Assembly: GCA_022457065.1 (NCBI GenBank)
Contig: JAJGBQ010000007.1
Location: 1,922,001-1,986,000, forward strand
Length of the DNA stretch: 64,000 nt
Direction: 5' to 3'
DNA from: Curvularia sp. ZM96
Taxonomy: Eukaryota > Ascomycota > Dothideomycetes > Pleosporales > Pleosporaceae
Shown here in pieces: positions 11,887-22,042 of this stretch. The position numbers and the translations under genes are program-made. Numbering within the stretch: position 1 is the stretch's first letter; every line of letters starts with the position of its first letter. The notes under the pieces were generated by a model. The model was not told where the DNA came from, made no database searches, and saw nothing but the letters and a program-made list of their open reading frames with translations.

Positions 11887-13735
11887 ACGTATTCCACCAC
11901 TGAGAGTGCCACCCCACCAAGTGTGCCACTTTTTCTTGGCATCGCGAACTTCATGTACGACAAATAATGCCTTAACAACAGAACGTGATATTTACTTAGC
12001 AAGAAGGTAGGCTTAGTCTAGCTATTTAGGCCTATTGTACAGGCTAGTTTAAGAGTATTCGACGCGCTATAGCAGCCTATAACGTCTATTATTAGTAGAT
12101 CTCTTGGCGGCTTTAAGGAATTACCTTTCGACCTACAACGCAGCTAAACTACTAGAAGCTAACTAAGTCTAAAGAGTAAACTATCGTACGATATATTCTT
12201 AACCTAGACTTGCGAGAATTCGCCCCTAGACTATATAAGGTATTAGATATAGCTAATAAACTATTAGCTATATAAGACGCGACACCTATTAGTAAGAACT
12301 AGACAGAGCGATTTATATTACGTATAGAAGAGCTTAAAATAGCTTTTAATTAGGCAAAGAATTGTTAGAGAACTTAGCAAGAGAATCTAGAGATTATTAA
12401 CGCGTAGTTTAAGCTCGTACGAGAGATAATTAAGAAGTATAGAGTTTATTTAGACGATATCTATAACTTTAATAAAACTAGCTTTTAGATAGGCGTAATT
12501 AGCTTAATAAAGGTAGTTATAGGCGTAGAGCGTCGTATAAGGCCTACTCTCACGTAGCTAGGTAATTACGAGTAGGTTATAGTTATTTAGAGTATCTATG
12601 CTATAGAATACGCTACTCCGCTATTTATTATCTATAAGAGACGCGTCTACATCCCTACTTAGTACGAAGAAGCAGGTATACCGTACGATTAGAAGCTCTT
12701 AGTATTAGAGAATAGCTAGATAAATAATAAGCTTAGTCTAGCGTAGTTAAAGTACTTTAATAACTATATAAAGACGCGTTAGATAGGGTTGTATAGACTA
12801 CTTATTCTTAACAGCTATAAGAGCTACCTTAACTAAGAATTTAAGAATTACTATCTCGTACGAAAGATTCTTACTCTCTATATGCCTACTTATTTATCGC
12901 ACATACTCTAGCTACTTAACGTTATCTACTTTTCGCCTCTTAAGTAGAAGTACTCTTAACGCGTACGAGACTTAGCACGCCACTACGTCTAGTATATTAA
13001 TAAGGAGCGCTTCCTTCTAGTCTTTTAAGACGCGTTTTTTAACGTGTTTACGTCTAATAACTATAAGAAGGCTTTTAAGGTAGTAGGGCTAGTCTCTATT
13101 AACGCGTAGAGAGTTATTAATCGTCTTAACGTACGTCTTTATACCCTACTATAAGAAGCTTAGCTAGAAATACCCTAGACGTTAAGAACACTAAGTAACT
13201 CGCATAAATTTAGATTATAATTAAAGCTTATAAAGTACTCTATTATACGATTACTAACTACTATATAAGAAGGCTTTTTAAAGCTTATTAAAGAGGCTAA
13301 GAAGATACTACATAAGAATATGCTTATAAAGGCCCACGTACGAGAGCTTAAAGAGTAATTAGTAGTAGTAATAAAGCGCTAGAGGCGCAAAAGAAAGCGA
13401 ATTTAGATAGGTAGGATACTAGACTTTAGTGTAGAGGCATCGTAAGTAGCTAAAAATAGTTCTACTAGTCGTACGACATTAAAGAAGACGCGGGGTAAGA
13501 GTAGTTAAGAAAAGGCCTTACTAGGTTAACGGCGCTATAGAATATATAAGAGAATAGGCTATAACTCTCGTACGTGCTAAAAAGATATAGAAGAAGATTC
13601 TCTTTTAGATGTAAGTAAGTTGTACGAAGTATCTATAGCTAGTGTAGAGTAATTCAAGTTTTTATATATGAAGTTCGCGATGCTAAGAAAAAGTGGCACA
13701 CTTGGTGGGGTGGCACTCTCGGTGGTGGAATACGT
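11887..13735 (+). mobile_element. Fot1/pogo-like transposon, heavily RIP-mutated
   Basis: The ends are ACGTATTCCACCACTGAGAG at 11887 and its near-perfect reverse complement ending at 13735, with TA at 11885-11886 and 13736-13737 (1849 bp). The subterminal motif AGTGTGCCAC/AGAGTGCCAC is present twice at each end. A + strand transposase fossil is recognisable at about 12457-12495, where DDIYNF is followed by a damaged DETGF motif, but stops (mostly TAG) occur every few codons. The element sits inside what looks like an older retrotransposon. Confidence 0.85.
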
Positions 13736-13737
13736 TA

Positions 13738-14180
13738 TACTTATAAAGGAAGTTATCTTAGTATATAAAATTACTAGAGAATATAGAAAGGTACCTTAAT
13801 CAAAGTTATCGATATAACTAAAGGGTAAGCTTAATATAACCTTATATAAAGATTAGAGATATTATAAATATTAATATTGTAATTTAAGTATATATTATAA
13901 CTAGCTAGACTAGAAAGAATATCTATATATAATTAATTAATTTAAAAAGTATACTTAGATAATTAATTATTATCAAAAATAATATAGAAGAAGAAAGTAT
14001 ATAGTTATAGAGAAAGAATTAATACTATATCTTCTAGAGAGAGTAAACTTAATTATAGAGATACGTATAAAGATTAGGCTAGAGAATAAGAAGTAGCCCT
14101 AGTTTAAAGATAGGAATAAAGTAAGAGATAAAGATTAGAACTTTATTAACTTAGTTCTTATTACTAGACCTAAGAGAGTA
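13738..14180 (+). other. Probable interior of a RIP-degraded LTR retrotransposon (right part)
   Basis: The sequence lies between the Fot1-like insertion and the family-1 LTR at 14181-14463. It is AT-rich with stops in all frames. It could be the 3' end of a pol region, judged by position only; no motif is secure. Confidence 0.3.
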
Positions 14181-14463
14181 TGTTATAACCTAATTATACT
14201 AGTTACTAATTAAGGTTACCTAATCTAGATTAAGTCAATTCTATGCTAGATTAGGCTAAGCCTAATTAGATTAATTAGATTAGATAAGATTAGAAGATTA
14301 GCCTAATTAGCTAATTAGATGAGTAAGTTAGTCTAATTAAGGCTAGAGAGTGTAGAAGTAGTAGTATATATTCTAACCTATCTAAGTAATTTAATAGATT
14401 AAGCGGATTTAATCAGTCTACTTAATATAATTCCCTTTGTCTTAAGTTTCCTTAGCTCCCATA
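14181..14463 (-). repeat. LTR, family 1, RIP-degraded, reverse orientation
   Basis: This is the reverse complement of the solo LTR at 2790-3072, of identical length (283 bp), beginning TGTTATAACC where the other has TGTCGCAACC on the same strand, and ending CTCCCATA for CTCCCACA. Differences are mainly C to T and G to A. The flanks GAGTA and CTATT do not match, so this copy probably adjoins retrotransposon interior rather than being a simple solo LTR. Confidence 0.65.
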
Positions 14464-14757
14464 CTATTAATGCTTAATATAGTAGTATAGATACTAGTAT
14501 AATTACTATAATTAATAGCTGCTTAGAAGACGTAGAAACTACGTAACGGGTATAAAGTTAAAATATAAAATACTCTTATTTAATAAAGTGTAAGAAACTA
14601 CTCTAAGATTTCTATAAGTAGTTTTAATAGAATTATTACTTAGTTAAGTAAAATGGCTTAGTAAATGGTATATAAAATAATATCTATAAGAGAGGAAGTA
14701 GCTACTCTTTGAGAGACTTTAGATATAGTAATTAAGTTTCAGAGCTATAAGTAATAA

Positions 14758-16104
14758 TATTTATTTTTTATTTTTTACTAATAGCTCGCCTATAGCGATT
14801 AGCCTATCGAATACATATATCAAAAAGTAACAGGCTACCTCTTAGCCTACTAAAAACTAAAAGTTAAAAAAAAAGTTTTACTAAAGTAGAGATTTAAACG
14901 CGATATTTTAAGCTCTAGAGCTTCTAGCTCTACGTCTTATCAGAATATAGACACTAAGGCTTTATATAAGTCTTAAGCTTTAGAGCTTTAGCTTTACGTA
15001 CTAAATCTAAAGTATAGACTTAGATAGATCTCTAATTTTAGAATAATAATAACTCTTTAATAGATAGAAGTCTATTAGGTTGCTAATAATAAGTAGAAAA
15101 TATTAAAGCTATTAAGCTATCATTATAATAAAGATATAATTAATAGAAAAATCTAAACTATAGTATTAAGAAATACTTAGAAAATTCTAAAGTCTTTAAC
15201 TATAGTTATAAAGAGAACTTAAAGTAGCGCACCTACTTATAAGTACTCTACTCTTCTACTATTATATAAACTTAATCTCTAGCGTAGTAGCGCTTATTAA
15301 TATTACCTTATAAGCAATTTCTATCTCTTTCTTATTAATCTCTATCTCTTTCTTATTAATTTCTATCTCTTTCTAACTAGTTTTTATCTATTTCTTACTT
15401 CTCTAACTTTCCTCTAGCGGCTATATCCCTAAACTGATTAGAATAATAAGTAATTCTAATTAGTTTCTCTAGAAAAGCTAGATCTATCTATTATAGCCTA
15501 CTAGAAGATTACGTTTATAAAGAGCTATAATAGTAGCTTTTTTAGTAGCTTCTCTTTTTCAAATTTACTATCTCTAATAATAACTAAGATAAGGATCTAT
15601 ATCTAAAATTAAAGATAAATAGAATATAGTAAAGATAGCTATAAGACTAAAATATTACTCTTATTAATAGATAAGAAGCTTTAAGAATCTACACGTTTAG
15701 CTACTAGTTAATCTAGAGTAATAGAATATAGCTTAGTTCCGATACTTTCTTATAGCTTAGATATAATATAAATAATATTATAAAGGCTATTATATAGAAG
15801 AACTTTAAGACTAAGATATAGAGTAAGAAGAGTATAGCTTAAATAAGCGTAATACTCTAGTTTTTTTTAATTAATTCTAAATAACTTAAATAATATAGAT
15901 ATAGATATAGATATAAGTATAGACGTAGATATAGACGTAGAGATAGCTATAGAAATAGATAAAGACGTAGAGATAGAGAATATTAAAATAGTAAAAATAA
16001 GAGAGAAGTTAGATAATTATTTATTATAGTCTAATAGAGGCTAGATAGACTATGATTATTAATTTCAAAAAAAATCGAAATTTATTCACCTAAACCGTTC
16101 GCAA
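14758..16104 (+). repeat. Unclassified dispersed repeat, copy C (uninterrupted)
   Basis: This is the least interrupted copy of the repeat also present at 2460-4325 and 4326-5690. It starts near TTTTTTACTAATAGCTCG, carries the Asp-Ile/Asp-Val hexamer tract at 15890-15975 and ends near TTCACCTAAACCGTTCGCAA. It keeps the pre-insertion sequence at the site occupied by the solo LTR at 3962 in copy A. No open frame remains. Confidence 0.6.
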
Positions 16105-16847
16105 CAGGCTAGAGCTAAGTAATAATATATATAGATAGATAAGACTCTTACTATTAGTAAAATAAAACATTTATTAGCTAAATAAGTAAGTAGTAGTCGT
16201 AATAATAGTAAAAGTATATTAAAAAGAGTATAAGAAGAGAGACGCTATAGATATTATAAGTAGACTAGATATAACGTCTATACCTACGTAGTTAAAATTA
16301 ATAGTACGTTACGAACCTGAGCAGAGAGGACAGCGCAAGATATAGAAAGAATGAAGGAAGGGGCTATATCTAAGACCTCTTTTAGAGAAAGGGATATACT
16401 TAGCTAATAACGTATAAGTAATTATATATCCTATAGGCTTAGCAGAACGCTACTATAGGATATATTACGAGTGTTCTATAGATTCTATATAATTCTATAA
16501 CGTCCTACGCATATAACACTATAAGATACTATAGAATAGTATAGAATATAGAATATTTACTTAGTATATAGTAATAGGTATTAGGCCTCTATAGCTTAAT
16601 ATGTTTAACTTAAGTTACGAGTATAAGTATATTATAAGAGTTACTTATAGAGATACTATTTATATTACCCTATTGCTTTATCCGCGAAAACTAACCTTAG
16701 AGTCTTGACACTAGAAGTCTTATATTACTTCCACTCAAGATCCACTCTTAACATAGTACTAGTAATAGTAATAGATCTAAGAAGTAAATTAGCTTACTAT
16801 AATTTTTAATATACTATAATTAATAGCTATAATAATATTACGAAGTT

Positions 16848-16906
16848 AACGCGCTAGTAAGACGTTAGCGACTCGCTTAGGTTAGCGACTTACTTATAAA
16901 CCACGT
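16848..16906. mobile_element. Stray right terminus of a Fot1/pogo-like element
   Basis: GCGCTAGTAAGACGTTAGCG... ending ACCACGT at 16906 and followed by TA has the layout of the Fot1-like right ends in this window, including a twice-repeated subterminal motif (GTTAGCGACT). No matching left end or transposase is visible upstream, so this is a fragment. Confidence 0.6.
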
Positions 16907-16908
16907 TA

Positions 16909-17150
16909 AAGCTAAAGCTATAGTACTTAATTAAGGCCTTACGAGATATAAAGCTAAAAGTACTAGAGCTTAACATATCGCGTTTAAATCTCTACTTTAA
17001 TGGAACTTCTTTGTTATCTTTAACCTTTAATCTTTAATCTTCAGTAGACTAAGAGGCAGCATACTATTTTTTATAAAATCTTTTAATAGGCTAATCGCTA
17101 TAGGCGAGCTATTAGTAAAATATAAAAACGAAATAATTAATAGCTATAAT
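16909..17150 (-). repeat. Fragment of the unclassified dispersed repeat (copy D)
   Basis: The block from AGAGCTTAACATATCGCGTT to GGCGAGCTATTAGTAAAATA matches the right end of copy B (about 5515-5680) with RIP-type differences. It is truncated where the Fot1-like terminus ends at 16906. Confidence 0.5.
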
Positions 17151-17460
17151 TATTATAGGCGGAGAGGCATAACTATCGAGTATGCATTCGCCTATTGTAT
17201 AGAAGAAGAAAGATAAAAAGAAGAAGAAGAAGATAGGCTAAGTACACTCGTTTTTTATGCTCTCTCTTACTTGTACGAAAAGAGAAGGTCACGTGTTCTA
17301 TTATTATATAATTCTCTTAGTAGAGTACTTGTGCGTAGCCCTTCATAATAATAAATCTCTTAATTTAGACAAAAAACTTATACTATTCTTTTACGTAATC
17401 TAATCTTAGCTAATAGTACAAGTATTAAGAGACTAATACTATATTTTGTTTAGAAATTAT

Positions 17461-17640
17461 TAAGTACTTTATACTTAACTCTAGACTTATACGCTAAGTA
17501 CTTAACTCTATCTCTACTTGCATGCTAAGTAATTCAACTCTATTTCTATTTTACTACTAAGCTACTTAATTCTATCTCTATTTTACTACTAAGCTATCTA
17601 ACTCTATCTCTACCTACGTGCTAAGTATCTATTCTCTATC
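17461..17640. repeat. About 32-bp minisatellite, 5-6 units
   Basis: Successive units begin TAAGTACTT..., TAAGTACTTAACTCTATCTC, TAAGTAATTCAACTCTATTT, TAAGCTACTTAATTCTATCT, TAAGCTATCTAACTCTATCT and a partial TAAGTATCTATTCTCTATC. Unit length is 31-34 bp. The period is visible directly. Confidence 0.75.
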
Positions 17641-17741
17641 ACTACCCGTCATAGGTACCATATACTTATTTACCACCCTATCTTTAATACCTCTAACCTC
17701 CTTATGTATTCAATTGTTAGGCAATAGTACTACGTAATAAT

Positions 17742-18609
17742 TGTCAGGAACTGGCCCAATCTGGGCCAATCTAACCCTGTCTAGGCTTACCTTACCTTAC
17801 CTATCTTAGTCAGCTATAGACTATATATGTCCATTAATCACTAGAGTAGCTCACTAGTGATTCGTCTCGTATGAATACGACTAATTGCTTGCCTATTCGT
17901 CTGATATCTTTCGTGCTGTACCTTACCTAGTTAATAGTCTAACATTCGAATCACTCCACCCTTAGTACACCTACAGGAAATTAGACAAAGCTATAAGCGC
18001 CTTAAGCAACCGCCCTACTCGAAGTCGACAGAGGGTTATTAGGGATAACGAGATAGGAGACTCCTAACTATAGCTAACACTATCCCGTGATTCAACCCAC
18101 GCCCCTACTAGTGAGCTAACTAAATTAACAGCTCTAGAGGCAGAGCAAGCCAATAAGGGCTAGACTAGCCTAATCTAGGCTAACTTAGTCTATCGTGAGA
18201 GACGTCCGTCTAACACGACTTAGTAACTATAAAAGTTACGCGAGTGGAGGCGACGGGCGCTCGAAGAGCAAGAACTACGCTATCTCTAAGAGATTAAACG
18301 CCGTTTTAATTAAGAGGACACATCAGCACTATCCGAGGACGTACAAGGCCTATCCCAAGCAGGTGAGGTCTAATAAGAGCTAAACGCAGGCGCACTATAG
18401 CTAGAAAAGCTAACACAATTTACTAACCGTGACCGTGCCGAGTACAACCGTTGGGCGCGCGAATGTGAGGCAACCTTTCGTGGTAGTCCTAAGATGTTCT
18501 AAATAGAGGCCCTCAAGATTGATTTTGGCCTAAGATACATCACTGACCCGCTGAGATCTACATGGGACGCCTATACGAACGACCAACGCCGCAAGAACAG
18601 TTCCTGACA
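17742..18609 (+). mobile_element. 868-bp insertion with 12-bp inverted ends and 5-bp target duplication
   Basis: Left end TGTCAGGAACTG (17742) and right end CAGTTCCTGACA (18598-18609) are perfect inverted repeats, flanked by ATAAT on both sides (17737-17741 and 18610-18614). The TG...CA termini and 5-bp duplication are typical of LTR elements. In the right third, the + strand encodes a gag-like stretch (LKIDFGLRYITDPLRSTW, about 18507-18570) interrupted by one stop upstream. I see no pol. It could be a solo LTR of unusual length, or a deleted element keeping the outer end of each LTR plus some gag. Composition is much less degraded than the region to its left. Confidence 0.6.
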
Positions 18610-18867
18610 ATAATGTAGCAATATTTCTTAGATATCTATAAAATTTTAAAAGTATTAGTTAGGCTGGGTATTCTCTAAGCATAGTCCATCTCTAAGCTAT
18701 CGCGTGTGTTAGCTTGCTCTTGTGCCTTTAGGCCTGCTGTGTGTTCTCCAAACTCTTACTCTATACCGCGAGAAAATAGACTTAGTTTTATTACAGTATA
18801 CATGTAATCATTCATTTGAGAATTTATCGAGAGAATCACTACGTACTAGAACGTGAATAGAATTACC

Positions 18868-20074
18868 TCACAGCTTCGTAGTTCCATAGCCGTTTCCCCT
18901 AGTACTCCCCTGTTTCTGATTTGTGAGAACGCTCAGGATGACAGATGTCAGTGCAGACAGCGCCTCATCGCTTATCTGGTAATGCGTAACGACTCGGTTA
19001 CCCATCAACCTGATCCCATGCCTTTGCCCAGCTTGGGTCCATTCACTATCAGTAACGCCTGAGGCCCTCAGATCTAGCCATACAATATTTGTTTCCACGG
19101 GCCTGACTAGCTTTCCGCCTTTTTTAGTCCATAACGTCCCAATGATACCTGCTAACGAATGACTTCTCTTCAAAATTCCTCTCACATCAGTCTGGCTCAT
19201 CCCAAAATTCTCAAGAAGCGCTTGTCTTGCAGCTGCAACTAGAACTCCAGACTGACGCATACCACCGCCTATACTTTTGCGAATCCGGCGCAACCGCTGG
19301 ATCGACTCTGCTGAACCGATGACCATCGCTCCCATTGGTGCACCAATACCCTTGCTGAAGTCGACAGTCAGCAAATCAGCACATTGAGCGTATTCTGAAA
19401 CTGTACCACCCCCAGCTGCAACGGCTTCCCAGAGTCTTGCACCATCGATGTGAACCTGTATTCCCGCTCTTGTAGCCCATTCTTTGACTCTACGTAATTC
19501 CTCTAGTGGCACCACTGTCCCGTTGGAAGTATTTTCAATGCTCACAACTCTTGTTGGGCACTTGTGTACGTCATACGACAGGACGGCACTCTTCTGAATA
19601 TCTTCTAGAGTCAAATAAAGATTGTTGCGTGGTCGCACAGGTTGCAGCATGGCTCCCGAGAAGTGGGAAGTTCCGCCAGCTTCCCAGTGAACTATATGCG
19701 CACTTGCATCGGCAAGGATAGCATGTGGAGGTTGCCAGAGTAGTGTTCGCAGAGCAAGTTGGTTCGCCATTGTACCTGAGACAACAAATGCGGCGGCTTC
19801 GTGGTTGCAGAGATCAGCTACTTCTCGCTCAAAATTTATCGTTGTTTCGTCTTCCCTGTAAACGTCATCGTTCAAGGTGGTGCGAGCGATAGCGCAAAGC
19901 ATGCTCAATGAAGGTGTGGTAACGACATCGCCTTCGAGAAATTAGAACAGAATAGTATACTCAGTATTGTTATACATTACTTCTAAAATCAAAAGCTGCT
20001 CTAGTCAACTGTGGTGAGCCCCAACAGTGATTTTGTAATCTAGATAGACTCGAGTCGAACGATGATTCAGACAT
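18868..20074 (-). CDS. PLP-dependent threonine aldolase / alanine racemase family enzyme
   Basis: The family cleaves L-threonine to glycine and acetaldehyde; some fungal members (TOXG of the HC-toxin cluster, SimB of the cyclosporin cluster) act instead as alanine racemases supplying D-Ala to an NRPS. Two exons are read: 20074-19981 and 19931-18868, joined by a 49-bp intron (GTAATG...GAAG with a TTCTAAT branch site). The split Ser codon restores the family motif FRSDVVTTPS; without exon 1 the frame would lack an ATG and the first 40 or so residues. Total 385 residues, the usual length. The substrate/PLP motifs HWEAGG, SIENTSNG and HIDGARLWEA are present, and VDFSKGIGAPMG holds the PLP lysine. 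It is the nearest gene to the NRPS (start codons about 1.97 kb apart, divergent). Sequence alone cannot separate aldolase from racemase. Confidence 0.85.
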
Positions 20075-22042
20075 CTCCAGAATTGTAAGCCTTTGTTAGA
20101 ACTGGCAGACGTAGGATGTTTTGTACAGAAGGCAGTGGGCTCTTGAATATCTCAACAAATGAATAAATCTATGCAGTACATGATACATCAAAACATATAG
20201 AGCGATATGTAAGTATTTGGATAGGATCAGAACTAGGCAGAAAATAACCATGCCGGCCAGGATCTCTTCGGATATCAATCCACCTTAGAACTAAATGCTA
20301 ACGTACCCATGAACAGAGAGTCTGTGGGTTATTTCGTGTTGGAATAAAGTTTGCTGTAAGCACTAGCAAGGATTCCGTGAATTTAACCTTAGCTAGGATG
20401 TAATGGTACCTCATAATCATCCATTATTATCTAAACATTTTAAACACAGAACATTTTCTAAGTCTTTTTGAATCGTATTTACATATATCTATAGATAACA
20501 CTGTCGTAAGCCATCAAGATAACTAAACAGTGTAGAGGTGGGCTTAAGATAGGATAAGTTTGCAAGTTTCAACACCTGTCCGGCGTAACGTTAAAACTGC
20601 ACGGTTAGATTGTGAAACACGGAATGATATTAAATAATCAAATCCTATTTTCGCAGAACAGGATGCGTTGTTTTAGAGACTACTTGCGCCTCCTGTCAAA
20701 TGCAAGGGTGGCGCTCGCTAACAGCATCAGTCCACCGGCTCCTGTGATACTCAATATGCCTTGTTTCATAAGTGATGCCATTAGCTTTGAAAGAGCAAAG
20801 TACGGTGTAAAAGAATGGCGCTCTCTGTCAGAAGTGCCGCGTCTCGGTGACATCCGGGACTACTCAAAAACTTGACAGGATCGATTCCAAAGCGCAAGCA
20901 AGTCTAGATCCTCTCACTTCATTTCAAGTCATTTTTACTCATAGGGCTAGCGATGCGGTGTGGGACAATCTTTTAAACACAAGTTTTCATTACCTATCAA
21001 TCTTGGCAAGAATGAGTTGGAGGATTGCCGGGAGAAGTCGTTGTTCGCCTACCAAGCCGCTAGAGATAAAACTAGCTAGGTGCATACTAGTAATGGGGTG
21101 CAGCCTAGCGTCGAACCATTCCAAACCTTACTCATCTCATTAGATCTGATTGGTTTTCAGTATGTATTCTTCTTCCCGCCTCACGCTCAGGTGTTAGCCT
21201 AGATGCGGGAATGACCGGAAAGCATGACCACAATCTCTGACCGTGCTATGAACGGGACGAAAGCCTAAGGTAACTTCCCAGTCTCCGCCCTTGTCGCTTG
21301 CATAGACGTCATCAGCCGTAGTCTGCCGGAACAGGAGCACAATGCCTTTATCGACTTGTATGCCCAGGCCTCACGTTGTGATTATAGTTGGGAGGAAGTA
21401 TTGCTCACTAGGATATCTCTTTTGAATGCTTTTGGCTGGAATGATTGAGTAGAGGTACGCACAAGCAGGCTTGAGAAAGGTAGACCTAGGAGGGGGACTG
21501 GAACTTGAAGCATTTGATCGTGGGCACCCTGTGCACACTTTCTGCTAGGCTCTAGCGAAACTGCTTTAGCGACAGGCTCTGGCGGCTATATGCCGAGCGG
21601 TCAGACAAAACGCTATTTCTTGAACATTTCATGCTCTTATTGAGCACATATAGCGGCTTGCTCTATAGTAGATGCATATGCAAATGGTCGTAGCCAGCCC
21701 TATCCATGCAGACGCATAACCATGTCCGGCCTTTCCCAGAAGAAGAGCAGAGCTTATTGGGATGTTTAATAGCGCATGCTGATGGACCCACGTTGACGCG
21801 GCTGCAACAGCAGTACACACTGGCAGATCCTTGACATCTAATCAATCCTCGGAGGAATACTGTTCCAGGTAGAGCAACATAGCTGATACGCCAAAGAACG
21901 AGTGCATAAGTAGTTGGCTAAATCTGACAAGAATTTTCACAATAGAAAGACTTCATGTTCATATCTATCAAGCTACTGTATATTACCAACAGCATCAACA
22001 CAAGGAAAAACGCTTTGACAAGTAACAGTAACCCGTTGCGCG
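20075..22042. promoter_or_regulatory. Divergent intergenic region between the PLP enzyme and the NRPS
   Basis: This 1.97-kb stretch separates two divergently transcribed cluster genes. It holds only short frames without recognisable domains. The last 200 bases before the NRPS start are rich in CA/AC runs (ACATCAACACAAGG-like), as is common for fungal leaders. I see no convincing factor-binding palindrome. A 60-residue minus-strand frame around 20673-20853 with one hydrophobic segment is not recognisable as a gene. Confidence 0.45.

Larger units (their letters stand above)
819..17740. other. AT-rich, RIP-degraded heterochromatin-like block
   Basis: This stretch is dominated by TpA dinucleotides (endless CTA/TAG/ATA words), lacks long open frames apart from the transposon ORFs listed separately, and carries stops in every frame of recognisable transposase fossils. 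That composition is the known outcome of repeat-induced point mutation in ascomycetes. Stretches with nothing I can identify beyond this composition are about 819-1616, 1711-2455, 7797-8215, 10067-10540 and 16120-16845. Within the last, 16310-16400 and 16690-16745 are less degraded and look like remains of a further repeat. Confidence 0.8.

Noticed and set aside
2455..17150. CRISPR-like regularity in the repeats
   Set aside because: The repeats are dispersed transposon copies and a degenerate minisatellite in a eukaryotic genome; there is no repeat-spacer array.
18195..18383. 62-codon frame as an independent small gene
   Set aside because: It lies wholly inside the 868-bp insertion with its own target duplication and is probably part of a retroelement leader or gag remnant.
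20612..21143. Two overlapping plus-strand frames upstream of the NRPS
   Set aside because: No conserved motif, unusual composition, and they overlap each other; not supportable as genes.
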